From Anaspis maculata (Eukaryota > Arthropoda > Insecta > Coleoptera > Scraptiidae): DNA of 64,000 nt. The number at the start of each line of letters is the position of its first letter. Within the stretch, counting starts at the first letter, position 1. Where the stretch lies: positions 41,461,979-41,525,978 of the forward strand of contig OX421963.1 of assembly GCA_949128115.1 (NCBI GenBank). The letters are read 5' to 3'. Below are positions 63,554 to 64,000 of this stretch, piece after piece. The notes under the pieces were generated by a model. That model had not been told where the DNA came from and ran no database searches. It saw only the letters and a list, made by a program, of their open reading frames with translations. A program made the position numbers and the translations under genes.

Positions 63554-63771
63554 GTGTCAAAACTGACGTATTAAAAATCAACTTTCGTCAATAAATTCCT
63601 CCGTGTTTCAGTTCCATTTGTCAAAATCGATAATGTACAATTTGGTGCTTTATAATTTGATTGTGGAACAGAATCATCTGTGGGCAATGACACCTTCATA
63701 ATTTTTTTTCCAAATTTTCAATGTTTTCTTCATTTTTTGGGAGAAATGCGTGAAATTTCATACCAGGTTAT
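63554..63771 (+). repeat. Edge monomer 7, truncated after 218 bp
   Basis: Starts GTGTCAAAACTGACG and carries AAATTCCTCC, AAAATCGATAATG, TACAATTTGG, GGGCAATGAC, CATTTTTTGGGAG and TTCATACCAGGTTAT. Recognisable satellite sequence stops at 63,771. Other monomers continue ATTATTGTCGCG here, but this one runs into TCATAA repeats. About 150 bp of the monomer are missing. Confidence 0.88.
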
Positions 63772-63792
63772 CATAATCATAATCATAATCAT
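63771..63792 (-). repeat. Microsatellite (TCATAA)n, 3.7 copies; likely retroelement 3' tail
   Basis: TCATAA is repeated three full times plus TCAT. On the minus strand this reads (ATTATG)n and lies immediately downstream of AATAAAGATG. Simple repeats of this kind directly after an AATAAA are the usual 3' tail of several animal non-LTR retrotransposon clades. The first T overlaps the last recognisable satellite base, so the junction is ambiguous by a base or so. Confidence 0.75.
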
Positions 63793-64000
63793 CTTTATTT
63801 TCTTGTTTGACCTTACAAGGTATAAGAAATTGTCAGTAAAATATCACAGATACGCATCATATATACATAAGAATAAAAATAATTGTAAAAATAATGGGAC
63901 AGAACAACACTTTAAAAATATATATAGATAACAGTTTCATCCAAATGTTGCTCAGTTCTCCGGAGAAAAAAATTCTTGTATTGAGTAGAAACAATGCATT
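63772..64000 (-). mobile_element. Probable 3' end (3' UTR) of a non-LTR retrotransposon, minus strand, partial
   Basis: This stretch has no satellite similarity and is AT-rich. Read on the minus strand it ends with AAGGTCAAACAAGAAAATAAAG and then a GATTAT-type simple repeat, an arrangement familiar from LINE-like elements of invertebrates. No reverse transcriptase coding sequence is present; if this is such an element, the coding part would lie beyond position 64,000. It joins a truncated satellite monomer directly, consistent with insertion into the array or its edge. A target-site duplication cannot be checked because the other side is outside the window. The alternative is ordinary unique flanking DNA that happens to begin with a microsatellite. 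Confidence 0.45.
63794..63799 (-). promoter_or_regulatory. AATAAA polyadenylation-type hexamer on the minus strand
   Basis: TTTATT on the plus strand reads AATAAA on the minus strand, one base before the (GATTAT)n-like tail. This supports reading the flank as a transcript 3' end of a retroelement in minus orientation. A single hexamer in AT-rich DNA can also occur by chance. Confidence 0.4.

Larger units (their letters stand above)
1..63771 (+). repeat. Satellite DNA array, ~372-bp monomer, 172 head-to-tail copies
   Basis: The string GTGTCAAAACTG recurs every 370-373 bases from 341 to 63,554 (the copy at 61,329 carries a small internal deletion). This gives 170 complete monomers plus a 340-bp partial at the left edge and a 218-bp partial at the right. 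All copies have the same orientation. Most are 372 bp. The 370-, 371- and 373-bp versions are mostly explained by the length of a T tract near the middle of the monomer (T10 or T11 in C-type copies, AT plus T11 in I-type copies). Copies carry recurring diagnostic variants, for example TTCCATTT or TTCGATTT, and TATAATTTGAT, TATCATTTGGT or TATTATTTGGT. This shows higher-order organisation rather than random divergence. No transposase, reverse transcriptase or other gene interrupts the array. The chromosomal role (centromeric, pericentromeric, subtelomeric or interstitial) cannot be decided from sequence alone. Confidence 0.98.

Noticed and set aside
1..63771. CRISPR array or prokaryotic repeat locus
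   Set aside because: The repeats are adjacent, about 372 bp long and have no unique spacers or associated genes. The organisation is that of eukaryotic satellite DNA.
1..63771. LTR, transposase or Helitron-type element carrying the repeats as internal tandem copies
   Set aside because: There are no element termini, no coding remnants and no interruption of the 372-bp register anywhere in the array. The only mobile-element signal is the flank after 63,771.
63680..63931. 83-codon frame running from the last monomer into the flank
   Set aside because: It crosses the satellite/flank junction and is rich in Ile and Asn from the TCATAA repeat and AT-rich DNA. It is a chance frame.

Overview
The window is one block of eukaryotic satellite DNA. 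I see no credible protein-coding gene, tRNA or rRNA. From base 1 to about 63,771 it is a head-to-tail tandem array of a monomer of about 372 bp: 170 complete copies plus a partial copy at each end, all in the same orientation. The array runs off the left end of the window. At the right it stops mid-monomer and is followed by about 230 bp of AT-rich non-satellite sequence. That sequence looks like the 3' end of a minus-strand non-LTR retrotransposon: an AATAAA signal followed by a short (GATTAT)n tail. This organisation, with higher-order repeats, suggests an animal nuclear genome (perhaps an invertebrate, judging by the retroelement tail). The species cannot be read from the sequence.

I phase monomers from the near-invariant string GTGTCAAAACTG and name them by diagnostic variants (types A to P and X). 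Three levels of repetition are visible. (1) The 372-bp monomer. (2) A 22-monomer higher-order repeat 'U' of 8,182 bp. In order its positions are C1, E2, F3, B4, C5, E6, F7, G8, H9, G10, I11, J12, K13, L14, K15, B16, C17, E18, M19, N20, O21, P22. (3) A 36-monomer super-repeat 'S' of 13,385 bp. It consists of a 5-monomer leader (A, B, C, D, B), one U, the first five monomers of another U, and N, X, O, P.

Layout: S copy 1 is 1-13,353. S copy 2 is 13,354-25,250, where the path continues into a further U, truncated at 30,086. A rearranged junction lies at 30,087-32,316. A U lacking its first five positions is at 32,317-38,641, and a 3'-truncated U is at 38,642-45,334. A scrambled H/M patch is at 45,335-47,194. 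A segment N, X, O, P, A, B, C, E, F follows at 47,195-50,541, then a transition at 50,542-51,285. A second, more homogeneous higher-order family occupies 51,286-61,328: it alternates two monomer classes (p and q) in units of 6-7 monomers. Seven increasingly diverged edge monomers are at 61,329-63,771, and the retroelement flank is at 63,771-64,000. Several monomers are visible chimeras of two or three types, so single recombination junctions can be located to within tens of bases.

Short open frames of 60-96 codons recur in every monomer because 372 is divisible by three (124 codons). They lack coding features and I do not call them as genes. The window's interest lies in its duplication history: very recent multi-kilobase copies, recombinant monomers that mark crossover sites, a homogenised core against a decayed edge, and a retroelement at the boundary. 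I found no previously undescribed enzymatic or defence system.
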